Shown here one piece after another: positions 33,078 to 41,720 of a DNA stretch of 55,940 nucleotides (within the stretch, counting starts at the first letter, position 1; each line of letters opens with the position of its first letter). A program made the translations under genes and the position numbers. A model generated the notes under the pieces. The model saw only the letters and a program-made list of their open reading frames with translations. It made no database searches and was not told the origin of the DNA. Origin of the DNA: Devosia psychrophila (GTDB lineage: Bacteria; Pseudomonadota; Alphaproteobacteria; Rhizobiales; Devosiaceae); the NCBI RefSeq assembly GCF_000971275.1, contig NZ_LAPV01000085.1, forward strand, positions 1 through 55,940, given 5' to 3'.

Positions 33078-35993
33078 TCACATCACCTTCGTGACCGCCA
33101 ACAACCCTGGCCGCTGTTCGTTGGCCGCGGTGATCGCCGCCTCGCCGCCCAGCACCACCACATGTCCATGCCGCGCCACGGCATCCACCGCGTCCGCCAT
33201 GCGCTTGAAATCCGCAACAGTGGTCGCGAGGATTTCATCCCGCCGCTGCTGCCGTATCGCGTCCGTAGTCCCGGTCAGCTGCCGCCACATCGACGAATAG
33301 CCCTTTGCATCGGGAAACTCATAGCCATCCACATCGCCGATCACCCCGATGATCGAGCGTGTCAGGTCGTTGTCGCCGATCCCGGCATTCAGCGCCTTGC
33401 TCGCCCCGTCATAGGCATCCAGCGTCTTCAACAGGTTCGGATCGCGATAGCTCAGGAACGAGAAATTCCCGCTCGTCAGGTCGAACCGGCTCGACCCACC
33501 ATAGGCCCCGCCCTGCACGCGCACCTTGTCCCACAGGTACGTCGTATTGAGGAACTTCAGCACCACGCTAGACGCACCGGTCAGCTCGAACCCCAATGCC
33601 CGCAGGTTGGCGCCCTTGCCGACATAGTTCACCTGCGCCGGAATAATCAGCCCTTCGGACTTCGGTGCATAGTCAATCGCCCAATCCGCAAACGCGAAAT
33701 CGCCATTCGGGAACCGCCCGAGGAAGCTCTCGATCTCGATCTCGCCCTTGGCCTGGCTCCACAGCGCGCCATCGGCAGTCACATTGACCACCATGCGGCC
33801 GCGATTAAACAGCGTGTCGCGAATCCGCACCAAGGCGGCCTGAACGCCGTCCCAATCGCTATCCACCCGCTTCACCAGGTCGCGGATGAACTGCAGATAG
33901 CTCACCCCACCGATCTGCTCGGCAATCCAGCTCGCTTCGGTGAGGCCTGATTTCAGCCGCGTATCGACGATGGAATTGCCTGATGGCACCAGCCGCGCTT
34001 CGAAGCCCGCCTTTTCCTCGAGCGCCATCTGTTTGAAACGTTCGCGATTATCCAGCCGCGCGTCGAGCAGCACATCGCCCATTATGGCGAGCATTTCCTC
34101 GATCTTGTCCGGCACCGCCTTGCCCGACAGGAAGAACCACGCCGCACTGCCATCGCTCCCCTGCCGCGCCGACAGTGCACGGTGCTGCTGGATGCCGCCC
34201 GTCGAGCGCCCGATGCGTTGCGTCAGGCTAACGAAATCTTCCTTGCTGGTGCCGGTCTGCAGCAGTGCCCGCCCGAACAGCGGCAGATAGGGCAACAGCT
34301 CTTTGTCCAGCACATGCAGGTCAAAGCCGAAATCGAGGTAAAGGATTCCCAGCGTCGGCAGGTCGTGATAAAACAGCCGCGCATCGCCCAACTTGCCGAT
34401 ATCGATCGGAATGGCCCGCGATTCCTTGGGCAAATCAGCCAGCGTCAGCGTCGGGATTCTCGCCAGCAAAGCCGGGTCATCGACCTCTTCCTGCAGCGCC
34501 TTGAGCTTTTCAGTCGCCACGACCGTCGCCTGCAGTGCCTTGTCGTCCAGCCCGGCGCGCACGCCCGCCAAAATCTCGGCTTCCTTGTCCGACTCGCGCT
34601 TGCCCTGCCCGGCGTCGGCGCTCAGCGTCACCGTTGTACGGTGCATATTGTCGATGAACAGCCGGCGGATTTCGCTCTCGAAATGGCCCTTGCCGGCCTT
34701 GTCCTTGAGCGCCGTCAGCGCATCTTCGAAATGCAGCGCTGCCAGCGGATCGCCGTCATGCAGCCAGGTCCCCAGCGCGTTGAACATGTAGACCATGCCG
34801 CGCGGGTAGGAGCCGGTATTGTTCTCGCGCAGCGAAAACTCGAACGTATTGGCTGCCGCTTCAAGCTGGTCCGCCGCAAACCCCGTCTCGGCAATCTTGG
34901 CCAGTTCGCTGAGGATCAATGCCTCGACCTTCTCGGCGTCGGCCGGGTCAATCCCCTTCATGCCAAAGCTTGCCATTGGCTGACGCAAGCCCGAGCCAAT
35001 GCCGCCGCCCGTCATGCCTTCACCGAGGCCTGACTCGGTCAGCGCCTTGCGCAATGGTGCCGCCGGATTGCCTGCCAGCAGGTAGCTCAGCATGCCATGG
35101 CTCAATGATTCAGTCCGGTCCGCCGGCGGATCGATCATCCAGTTGACCGCGACCATTCCGTCGCGCGCCTTGCCCTCGTCCTTGGTGCCGGCATAGGTCG
35201 CGACGATCGAGCGCGGCGCATTGAACCGCGGCTGCAACTTGACCTCGGCGTCGACCGGCGCCCGCTCGAACTGGCTGAAATACGCATCGAGAATAGCCAG
35301 TCGCTCGCCAGCATCGTCATCGCCGGAAAAGAACGCTCGCGTATTGGACGGGTGATAGAACTTGGTGTGGAAGCCCTTGAACTGCGCATAGCTCAGCTCT
35401 GGAATGGCCTTCGGATCGCCACCCGAACTCTTGCCATAGGTCACGTCGGGATACAGCGACCGCTGCGAAATATCGCGCATCACCGCGTCGGGCGACGAGA
35501 ACACACCCTTCATTTCGTTGAACACTACGCCCTTGTAGACCAGCGGGCTCGCCGTATCCTCAAGCTCGTAGTGCCAGCCTTCTTGCCGGAACGTATCCTC
35601 GGTGATCAGCGGGAAAAACACCGCGTCGAGATACACATCGACCAGGTTGTAAAAATCCTTGAGGTTCAGGCTGGCCACCGGATAGGCGGTCTTGTCCGGA
35701 AACGTCATGGCATTGAGGAAGGTGTTGAGGGATCCCTTGATCAGCTCGACGAAGGGCTTCTTGACCGGATATTTGCGCGATCCGCACAGCACCGAATGCT
35801 CGAGAATATGCGCAATGCCGGTCGAATCCTCCGGCGGCGTCTTGAAGGTGATGCCGAACACCTTGTTCTCGTCGTCATTGACCAGGCTCAGCACCTCGGC
35901 GCCCGTCTTTTTGTGCCGGAACAATTGCGCCTGCGAATTCACCTCCGCGATTTGCTCGTCACGGATCAGTTCGAAGGCAGCGTGATAGGACAT
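33078..35993 (-). CDS. M16-family zinc metallopeptidase, presequence-protease (PreP/Cym1)-like
   Basis: 971 residues from the ATG at 35993 (MSYHAAFELIRDEQIAEVNS); an in-frame extension to 36089 is not conserved-looking. The inverted zinc motif HILEH gives ligands H62 and H66 and catalytic E65, and VVFNEMKGVFSSPD supplies the third ligand region. The single-chain, about 970-residue architecture with fused halves is the M16C type that degrades peptides inside a closed chamber; mitochondrial PreP/Cym1 are relatives. No signal peptide, so probably cytoplasmic. Substrates here are unknown. Confidence 0.9.
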   Translation of the reverse strand: MSYHAAFELIRDEQIAEVNSQAQLFRHKKTGAEVLSLVNDDENKVFGITFKTPPEDSTGIAHILEHSVLCGSRKYPVKKPFVELIKGSLNTFLNAMTFPDKTAYPVASLNLKDFYNLVDVYLDAVFFPLITEDTFRQEGWHYELEDTASPLVYKGVVFNEMKGVFSSPDAVMRDISQRSLYPDVTYGKSSGGDPKAIPELSYAQFKGFHTKFYHPSNTRAFFSGDDDAGERLAILDAYFSQFERAPVDAEVKLQPRFNAPRSIVATYAGTKDEGKARDGMVAVNWMIDPPADRTESLSHGMLSYLLAGNPAAPLRKALTESGLGEGMTGGGIGSGLRQPMASFGMKGIDPADAEKVEALILSELAKIAETGFAADQLEAAANTFEFSLRENNTGSYPRGMVYMFNALGTWLHDGDPLAALHFEDALTALKDKAGKGHFESEIRRLFIDNMHRTTVTLSADAGQGKRESDKEAEILAGVRAGLDDKALQATVVATEKLKALQEEVDDPALLARIPTLTLADLPKESRAIPIDIGKLGDARLFYHDLPTLGILYLDFGFDLHVLDKELLPYLPLFGRALLQTGTSKEDFVSLTQRIGRSTGGIQQHRALSARQGSDGSAAWFFLSGKAVPDKIEEMLAIMGDVLLDARLDNRERFKQMALEEKAGFEARLVPSGNSIVDTRLKSGLTEASWIAEQIGGVSYLQFIRDLVKRVDSDWDGVQAALVRIRDTLFNRGRMVVNVTADGALWSQAKGEIEIESFLGRFPNGDFAFADWAIDYAPKSEGLIIPAQVNYVGKGANLRALGFELTGASSVVLKFLNTTYLWDKVRVQGGAYGGSSRFDLTSGNFSFLSYRDPNLLKTLDAYDGASKALNAGIGDNDLTRSIIGVIGDVDGYEFPDAKGYSSMWRQLTGTTDAIRQQRRDEILATTVADFKRMADAVDAVARHGHVVVLGGEAAITAANEQRPGLLAVTKVM

Positions 35994-36074
35994 GGAATCT
36001 CTCGAAGCGTGTTCTTGTTGTTGGAGCACAACGTAGGGATGGCCGCAGAGAAGCGCTAGGGGCGTCGCGAGAGG

Positions 36075-36103
36075 TTGACGAGTGTACATTTTTTGTGTAC
36101 ATC
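36075..36103 (+). promoter_or_regulatory. Promoter and operator of the brnTA operon
   Basis: TTGACG (36075-36080), 17 bases, TACATC (36098-36103). Two TGTACA hexamers (36083-36088 and 36096-36101) lie within it, so a bound antitoxin dimer pair would occlude the promoter. Autoregulation is known for BrnTA; use of this exact site is inferred. Confidence 0.65.
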
Positions 36104-36213
36104 ATCGGCAGTGCTAACCACACGACCTGGCGCGAGCCGAAACTCGCTTCGGAGAGACCTGGAAGGATCAGAGATGCGAAATTTAGTATTCACTGCCCAA
36201 GGAGTCTCTCAAG

Positions 36214-36456
36214 TTGGAATTCGAGTGGGACGAAGCAAAACGACATGCCAATTTCAATAAACACGATGTTGATGTCTTTGTCGCAGCCCTGATTTTTGAG
36301 CGCCGGACGATTAGCACTGAGGATCGGCGCCATGACTATGGCGAGGTTCGACATAAGTCGATCGGAATGGTCGATGACGTTTGCTATGTGGTCATTCATA
36401 CTGAGCGAAGTGGAATAATTAGGGCTCATTTCTGCTTGAGAAGGAGGTCGCCATGA
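36214..36456 (+). CDS. brnT: BrnT-family ribonuclease toxin with divergent C-terminus
   Basis: 80 residues. The N-terminal FEWDEAKRHANFNKHDVDVF, the central RHDYGEVRHKSIGMVDD and the HTERSGIIR strand match BrnT toxins (RelE-like fold). The expected C-terminal continuation is of the type RxISARKATRRE. Here the frame instead gives AHFCLRRRSP and stops. Removing one G near 36421-36424 would restore RLISA but then meet TGA. So the toxin may be truncated or weakened. TTG 36214 has AAGGAG upstream. The stop overlaps the brnA start (ATGA). Confidence 0.75.
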   Translation: MEFEWDEAKRHANFNKHDVDVFVAALIFERRTISTEDRRHDYGEVRHKSIGMVDDVCYVVIHTERSGIIRAHFCLRRRSP

Positions 36457-36728
36457 CCGAAGAAAATATCAAACGCGTGTCGCTGGCTGAACTTCGCCGC
36501 ATGAAGGATGCTGGCGAAATCCACCATAATCCCAACGCCCCCGAAGGTCCCGAACTCGGCGACCAATTCTGGGCGAACGCCGTGCTTGTCGAACCGCAGA
36601 GCCCGACCTCCGTCCACCTAAAGCTCGACCCCGAAGTGTTCGACTACTTCAAGGGCCAGGGCAAAGGCCACATCACCCGCATGCAGGACGTGCTGAAAGC
36701 CTACGTCAAAGCCCACCAAGGCCGCTGA
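36453..36728 (+). CDS. brnA: BrnA-family antitoxin
   Basis: 91 residues with a strong AGAAGGAGG ribosome-binding site. An unstructured N-terminus (KRVSLAELRRMKDAGE) precedes a C-terminal ribbon-helix-helix (TSVHLKLDPEVFDYFKGQGK, then GHITRMQDVLKAYVKAH), the BrnA pattern. It binds BrnT and represses the promoter. The order toxin-antitoxin is normal for this system. Confidence 0.88.
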   Translation: MTEENIKRVSLAELRRMKDAGEIHHNPNAPEGPELGDQFWANAVLVEPQSPTSVHLKLDPEVFDYFKGQGKGHITRMQDVLKAYVKAHQGR

Positions 36729-36741
36729 CACCTGTGCTTTT

Positions 36742-36811
36742 CCACCTTCTCCCCTTGACGGAGAAGGTGCCCGGAGGACGGATGAGGGGGCTTCTCCTCT
36801 CACCCGAGCCC
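36742..36811. repeat. R1-type palindromic element, copy D (short)
   Basis: CACCTTCTCCCC, a four-base spacer, and GGAGAAGGTG form a hairpin, followed by GAGGGGGCTTCTCCTCTCACC. It resembles copy C but lacks one half. It lies in the convergent gap between brnA and the aldo-keto reductase gene. Confidence 0.65.
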
Positions 36812-36825
36812 GTAGGGTGGTTAAG

Positions 36826-37800
36826 TCAGACCCCGCCCCTGATCTCGGACTTCACTTCCTTCTCATACCATTCGCCAAGCTTGCCCATCAGCGCCGGAAA
36901 CAGGCTTTTCTGCTCGCTCGCCGCAACATTGTCGGCCAGCTGCTCCGGCTTGCTGACGCCGGCAATGATGGTGCTCACCTGCGGATGGTCCAAGATCCAG
37001 CGCAGTGCAAACTGGCTCATCGGCAACGCTTCCGGCGCCAGCCCACGCAACTCGCCCACCAGCTCGACGCCACGCTCGAACGGAATGCCCGAAAACGTCT
37101 CGCCCACCGAAAATGCCTTGCCGTCGGCATTGTAGTTGCGGTGATCGGTCGCATCGAACCGCGTCGACTTGTCATACTTGCCGCTGAGCAGCCCGCTCGC
37201 CAGCGGCAGCCGCACGATAATACCAACATCGCGCTCCGCTGCCTTGGGCAACAGCTCCTTGGCCGCATCCTGGCGGAACAGGTTAAAGATGATCTGCAGC
37301 GTCGCGCAGCCCTCCTGTTCGAGGCAGATCAGCCCTTCCTCGATGGTCTCGATACTGGCGCCCCAGTGCCGCACCAGCCCTTCGGCCTTGAGCGTATCCA
37401 TCCAGCCAAAAATCTGCCCATCGCGCAACACATCCGTCGGAACGCAATGCAACTGCGCCAGGTCGAGCGTTGCCACGCCGAGACGATCGGCCGACCCCTG
37501 CAGGCTGGCGCGAATACCATCGAGCGAATAGTGGTCCGGAAACAGCGTGCCCGAGCGTCCCAGCTTGGTAGCCACAAAGACACCCGCCGCCTTGGCATGC
37601 GCGCCGATCCGGCTCTCGCTCAACCCACCGCCATAAACGTCCGCCGTGTCCCAAAACGTCACGCCGGCATCACTGGCCGCATCGAGAATGGCGCTAGCCG
37701 TGTCGTCGCCCACCGGCCCAAAATCGCCGCCAAGCTGCCAGCAGCCTAGCCCGATTTCGCTGACGTCATAACCTGTCTTGCCCAATCGACGCGTTTTCAT
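36826..37800 (-). CDS. Aldo-keto reductase
   Basis: 324 residues from the ATG at 37800. The N-terminal TRRLGKTGYDVSEIGLGCWQ and FWDTADVYGGGLSESRIG carry the catalytic Asp-Tyr pair. VATKLGRS supplies the catalytic lysine and LAQLHCVPTDV the position where a histidine is usual. A NADPH-binding C-terminal part ends with STIIAGVSKPEQLADNV. It resembles the YajO/YghZ subgroup of (alpha/beta)8 oxidoreductases; the substrate is unknown. The gene is not clearly in an operon. Confidence 0.9.
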   Translation of the reverse strand: MKTRRLGKTGYDVSEIGLGCWQLGGDFGPVGDDTASAILDAASDAGVTFWDTADVYGGGLSESRIGAHAKAAGVFVATKLGRSGTLFPDHYSLDGIRASLQGSADRLGVATLDLAQLHCVPTDVLRDGQIFGWMDTLKAEGLVRHWGASIETIEEGLICLEQEGCATLQIIFNLFRQDAAKELLPKAAERDVGIIVRLPLASGLLSGKYDKSTRFDATDHRNYNADGKAFSVGETFSGIPFERGVELVGELRGLAPEALPMSQFALRWILDHPQVSTIIAGVSKPEQLADNVAASEQKSLFPALMGKLGEWYEKEVKSEIRGGV

Positions 37801-37915
37801 CAGTTTTGTCCTTTGCCCATGGCGCCGGCCCCAGCCAAAGGCGCACAACTATAATGGATTGGATCGTCACTCGATCCACAGCCGCGGGCCACGTCGGCGG
37901 TAAAGCCACACTGCC

Positions 37916-38557
37916 CTATTCGAAATAGTCCGGATGCGCGGCGATGGTCTGGCTCAGCAGCACCTCCGCTCGCGCCAGATGAGCCCGCATCGCGACTTCA
38001 GCCCCCGCCACGTCGCCTGCGGTCACGGCGGCGACAATGGTTCTGTGCTCGCTGATCGCCAGTTTCGACGATGACGATCCCAGCGTCAGGTAGCGCACCC
38101 GGTCGAGCTGCATCTTGTGGTCGTCGATCAGCTGCCACGCATATTCCACGCCGATCAGCCGCGCCAGGGTACGGTGAAACAGCTCGTCCAGCGTATGGAA
38201 ACGCCGGCTGTCATTGGCATTGGATGCAGCCTCCTGCTCGGCAATCAGCTCACCCAGCACCGTGCCTGCGTCGGCGCTCGGATGCCCGGCCAGCCGGCGA
38301 ATGATTTCGACCTCGATCGACTCACGGATAAACCGGCTCTGCCGCACGCCTTCCGGCGAGATTTTTTTGACCACCGTCGCCCGCTTGGGGCGGATCAGCA
38401 AAAGGCCCTGCTGCGCCAGCCGGATGAAAGCCTCGCGCACCGGCTGCCGCGACACGCCGTAGCGGCCGGCGATATCGCTCTCGGAAATTACGTCGCCGGG
38501 CCGCAGCGCCATGGTCACGATATCGTCGCGCAACGCGCCGACGACGCGCAGCGCCAT
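37916..38557 (-). CDS. GntR-family regulator, FCD (FadR/VanR-like) subfamily
   Basis: 213 residues. The winged helix-turn-helix covers about 1-70 (DVISESDIAGRYGVSRQPVR, then EAFIRLAQQGLLLIRP). The all-helical FCD ligand-binding domain covers 75-210, with metal-site histidines suggested by ELFHRTLARL and SEHRTIVAAV and by MRAHLARAE. ATG 38557 with AAGAGGAA upstream is preferred; GTG 38581 is an alternative. It is divergent from the Gfo/Idh/MocA dehydrogenase gene, which is the probable target. Regulators of this type usually bind sugar acids or other carboxylates. Confidence 0.88.
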   Translation of the reverse strand: MALRVVGALRDDIVTMALRPGDVISESDIAGRYGVSRQPVREAFIRLAQQGLLLIRPKRATVVKKISPEGVRQSRFIRESIEVEIIRRLAGHPSADAGTVLGELIAEQEAASNANDSRRFHTLDELFHRTLARLIGVEYAWQLIDDHKMQLDRVRYLTLGSSSSKLAISEHRTIVAAVTAGDVAGAEVAMRAHLARAEVLLSQTIAAHPDYFE

Positions 38558-38809
38558 GGTTTCCTCTTGGATGTCGGACACGCTGGCGGCCACTTTTGCT
38601 GTTTCCCTTTCCGACCTTGTGCCCGATACGGGCGCCAATGCGCCCACTGTTTGCAAGCTTCCACAGAAAACTGGCCCGGACCCGTCACAATCGTCACCGC
38701 CATCGCCAAAGAAGCAGTACCCCTTTTCTATCTTGTATGGTAGACGCTCGTCACGTGCCGGGATGAAACATCGCAGCACCTGAGTTTTACTAAGACCGGA
38801 GAATATCGA

Positions 38810-40090
38810 ATGGCCAAGACCTACGCGCTCGTGGGCACCGGCGGTCGTGCCCGCATGTTCTATGAAGCGATCCTGGGCCCGCATCGAGAACAATCAAGGC
38901 TCGTTGCGCTGTGTGACACCAATCAGGTGCGCATGGATTATACCAATCGGGTGATCCAGCAGGAATTCTCCGGCCAGGCGCTGCCGACCTACAAGGCCGC
39001 CGAGTTTGCGACCATGATTGCCGAGCACAAGCCCGACACGGTCATCGTCACCTCCATCGACCGCACGCATCATCACTATATCATTGCCGCGCTCGAGGCC
39101 GGTTGCGACGTCATCACCGAAAAGCCGATGACCACCGATCCCGAAAAGTGCCAGGAAATCCTCGACGCCGTCGAGCGCACCGGACGTTCGGTCCGCGTCA
39201 CGTTCAATTACCGCTATGCACCGCACAATTCCGCCCTGCGCGAGCTGATCGCCGAAGGCGCCATCGGCACTCCCACCTCGGTGCATTTCGAGTGGCTGCT
39301 CGATACAAGGCATGGTGCCGACTACTTCCGCCGCTGGCACCGCGACAAGCGCAATAGCGGCGGCCTCATGGTCCACAAATCGACGCATCATTTCGACCTG
39401 GTCAACTTCTGGCTCGGCTCGCAGCCGGATACGGTTTTTGCCATGGGCGACCTGAAATTCTACGGCCGCGCCAATGCCGAGGAACGCGGCGTCTTCACGC
39501 CCTATACGCGCACCACCGGCGTTGAAGCTGCCAAGGACGACCGCTTCGCCATCAGCCTGACCGACAATCCGGTCCAGAAGGGCCTCTATTGGGACGCCGA
39601 AAAGGAAGATGGCTACCAGCGCGACCAGAACGTCTTCGGCGACGGCATCTCCATCGAAGACACGATGAATGTCATGGTCCGCTACCGGAACAAGGCGGTG
39701 ATGACCTATTCATTGCATGCCTACGCGCCTTGGGAAGGCTTCAACGTCGCCATCAATGGCACCGGCGGACGCCTTGAGCTGATGGTCCGCGAGACGTCCT
39801 ACATCAACGCAGGTTCGACCTCGACCGCCGAGGGCGCTGCCAAGGGCATCGATCTCTATCATTTCCCGCTGCATGGCGAACCGCGCGTCGTCCCGGTCAT
39901 GGCGGGCGAAGGCGGCCATGGCGGCGGCGACAAGATCATGCTCGACGAAATCTTCGGCACCGCCACCCCCAAACCGGGCTATGGCGCCAACCATCGCGAC
40001 GGCGCCCTATCGATCCTGACCGGCATTGCAGCCAACCAGTCGTTCGCGACTGGGCTCCCGGTAGATGTGAAGACGCTGGTGAAGTTCTAG
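38810..40090 (+). CDS. Gfo/Idh/MocA-family oxidoreductase
   Basis: 426 residues. An N-terminal Rossmann fold (YALVGTGGRARMFYEAIL, VALCDTN) is followed by the CEKP-equivalent DVITEKPMTTDPEKCQEILD, which supplies the catalytic lysine. The C-terminal alpha/beta domain has GGLMVHKSTHHFDLVNFWLG with conserved histidines. Such enzymes oxidise sugars, inositols or amino sugars with NAD(P). The 426-residue length is on the long side for the family (about 340-390), with an extra segment around 220-290. The gene is divergent from a GntR-type regulator; the intergenic 38558-38809 holds TCTTGTATGGTAGA as a possible operator. Confidence 0.9.
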   Translation: MAKTYALVGTGGRARMFYEAILGPHREQSRLVALCDTNQVRMDYTNRVIQQEFSGQALPTYKAAEFATMIAEHKPDTVIVTSIDRTHHHYIIAALEAGCDVITEKPMTTDPEKCQEILDAVERTGRSVRVTFNYRYAPHNSALRELIAEGAIGTPTSVHFEWLLDTRHGADYFRRWHRDKRNSGGLMVHKSTHHFDLVNFWLGSQPDTVFAMGDLKFYGRANAEERGVFTPYTRTTGVEAAKDDRFAISLTDNPVQKGLYWDAEKEDGYQRDQNVFGDGISIEDTMNVMVRYRNKAVMTYSLHAYAPWEGFNVAINGTGGRLELMVRETSYINAGSTSTAEGAAKGIDLYHFPLHGEPRVVPVMAGEGGHGGGDKIMLDEIFGTATPKPGYGANHRDGALSILTGIAANQSFATGLPVDVKTLVKF

Positions 40091-40106
40091 AATTCTAGGG
40101 CCAAAC

Positions 40107-40212
40107 TACCCCCACCCTCATTCCCTCCCCACAAGGGGGAGGGAGGCGATGAACATGGGCATTAGAGCTGGCGCCTCCCTCCCCTGAATGGGGAGGGAAT
40201 GAGGGTGGGGTG
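40107..40212. repeat. R1 palindromic intergenic element, copy E (complete)
   Basis: The arms CCCCACCCTCATTCCCTCCC and GGGAGGGAATGAGGGTGGGG are perfect inverted copies. Each half also folds back through CTCCCC/GGGGGAG. This is the uninterrupted counterpart of copy F at 44807-44994. Confidence 0.9.
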
Positions 40213-40248
40213 ATGGCTAACACCGGCTTCAAGCTCAGTACGTGCATA

Positions 40249-40275
40249 AAAAAGCCGCCCCAAAGGAGCGGCTTC
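40249..40275 (-). terminator. Terminator of the 40300-40824 gene
   Basis: Minus strand: AAGCCGC, loop TCCTTTGGG, GCGGCTT, followed by TTTTATG. It lies 25 bases past the stop codon. Confidence 0.8.
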
Positions 40276-40299
40276 ATAAGCTCGGCGCGTAGTAAATCC

Positions 40300-40824
40300 C
40301 TACTGACTAAACGGCACGCTTGCCGTCAGCACCTTGCCGGAATCGTTGAACTCGACCTCGAAGTCGACCGTGATGCTGTTGTTATCCTCGAGCAATATCC
40401 GCGAACCGATCCGCACGTCGCTGCCGGTGCGGTCTTTCTGGCGTTCCTTGAGGTCAAAGCTGATCTTGTCCTGGTTCTGCTGGCCAATGGCGATGCCGGT
40501 AAAGCCGGCGTTCGAACTCATCGCCGCTTCATACTGCTTGTTGGTGTCGCTATAGGCGATGGTGCCGCTGATCGACAGCGTGGCGCTGACCAGCGTGCAG
40601 CGGCCCGAATAATTGATCTTGCCCTGGTTGCCCTTGGCGACAGTCAAGCGGCAACGGAACGGCTCGGGCTTGTCGCCACCGACCAATGCCCCTTCGCCCC
40701 GCCAGCTGCCGACGTAGGACCCCAGCAAGGCAAGGTCGGCTTCAGCAGCCGGAACGCTGATCGGAAGCAGTGCCATCATCGGCAAAGCCACAGTCATCGC
40801 GATAAATTCGGAACGCATGGTCAT
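40300..40824 (-). CDS. Secreted protein of unknown function
   Basis: 174 residues. A signal peptide (SEFIAMTVALPMMALLPISV, cleaved near PAAEA) is followed by a domain rich in beta strands. It has LGSYVGSWRGEGALVGGDKP, RCRLTVAKGNQGKINYSGRC with two cysteines that could pair, and FTGIAIGQQNQDKISF. The pattern suggests a lipocalin- or calycin-like barrel, but I cannot assign a family with certainty. Start ATG 40824 (or 40818). It is a single gene with its own terminator. Confidence 0.7.
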   Translation of the reverse strand: MTMRSEFIAMTVALPMMALLPISVPAAEADLALLGSYVGSWRGEGALVGGDKPEPFRCRLTVAKGNQGKINYSGRCTLVSATLSISGTIAYSDTNKQYEAAMSSNAGFTGIAIGQQNQDKISFDLKERQKDRTGSDVRIGSRILLEDNNSITVDFEVEFNDSGKVLTASVPFSQ

Positions 40825-40997
40825 GAGAAAGTGCCCCCTACCGCTTGAAACAACAGATTCTGTATCTGTCTGCCAGTGGGGAGATATCGAAGCCAGTGAA
40901 AATCTGACACAGCTGTTTCCATTGTTATAAATTCGCTAGCGCGCGATGGCTAAAAATGAGCCCGTCGGCTCGGGCATTCCGACATGAACGCATCAAG

Positions 40998-41720
40998 ATG
41001 GAAACGGTTCTGGTGAAGACTTCTACAGCTGCGATCATCGACGCCCGCAACGTGACCTATAGTCTGGAAGTTGCCTGGCGACCGCTCCACATCTTGAAAC
41101 AGGTTTCCCTGCGCGTCGCGCCGGCCGAAGTGGTCGCTATCGTCGGTCCCTCCGGCAGCGGCAAGACCTCCCTGCTGATGCTGCTGGCCGGCCTCGAACG
41201 CGCCACCACCGGGTCGGTCTCGGTCAATGGCGCCGATCTCGAGGCGCTCGACGAGGACGACCTGGCTCGCTTCCGCCGCAAGACCATGGGCATCGTCTTC
41301 CAGAGCTTTCATCTCATCCCGTCGCTAACGGCGCACGATAATGTCGGTCTGGCGCTCGAAATTGCGCAGCCGCAGCTGTCTATGTCACAAGTGCGCGAGC
41401 GCGCCGCGGCGGCGCTGACCGCAGTCGGTCTTGGCGACCGCCTCGATCATCGTCCTTCCGCGCTATCAGGCGGCGAACAGCAGCGCGTCGGCCTCGCCCG
41501 CGCCATGGTCGCCAACCCGCCGTTGCTGCTGGCCGATGAGCCGACCGGCAATCTCGACCAGACCACCGGCGCCGTCGTCGTCGATCTGATGTTCGACCTC
41601 GCCCGCAAGCAGGGCACCGCCGTGGTGCTCATCACCCACGATCCTCACCTGGCCGAACGCGCCGACCGGGTATTCACCATGACGGCGGGCGAACTCGTCG
41701 AAACCACGGTCGCTCGCTGA
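40998..41720 (+). CDS. ABC transporter ATPase, YbbA/LolD-like
   Basis: 240 residues from the ATG at 40998. Walker A VGPSGSGKTSLLMLLAGL, Q-loop GIVFQSFHLIPSLTAHDN, signature LSGGEQQRVGLARAM, Walker B LLLADEPTGNLDQTT and the H-loop LITHDPHLAE are all present. MacB/LolD-type ATPases work with FtsX-fold permeases, and the next gene, one base overlapped, encodes such a permease of the YbbP type. A role in moving lipids or hydrophobic molecules at the inner membrane is the family expectation; the substrate is unknown. Confidence 0.92.
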   Translation: METVLVKTSTAAIIDARNVTYSLEVAWRPLHILKQVSLRVAPAEVVAIVGPSGSGKTSLLMLLAGLERATTGSVSVNGADLEALDEDDLARFRRKTMGIVFQSFHLIPSLTAHDNVGLALEIAQPQLSMSQVRERAAAALTAVGLGDRLDHRPSALSGGEQQRVGLARAMVANPPLLLADEPTGNLDQTTGAVVVDLMFDLARKQGTAVVLITHDPHLAERADRVFTMTAGELVETTVAR

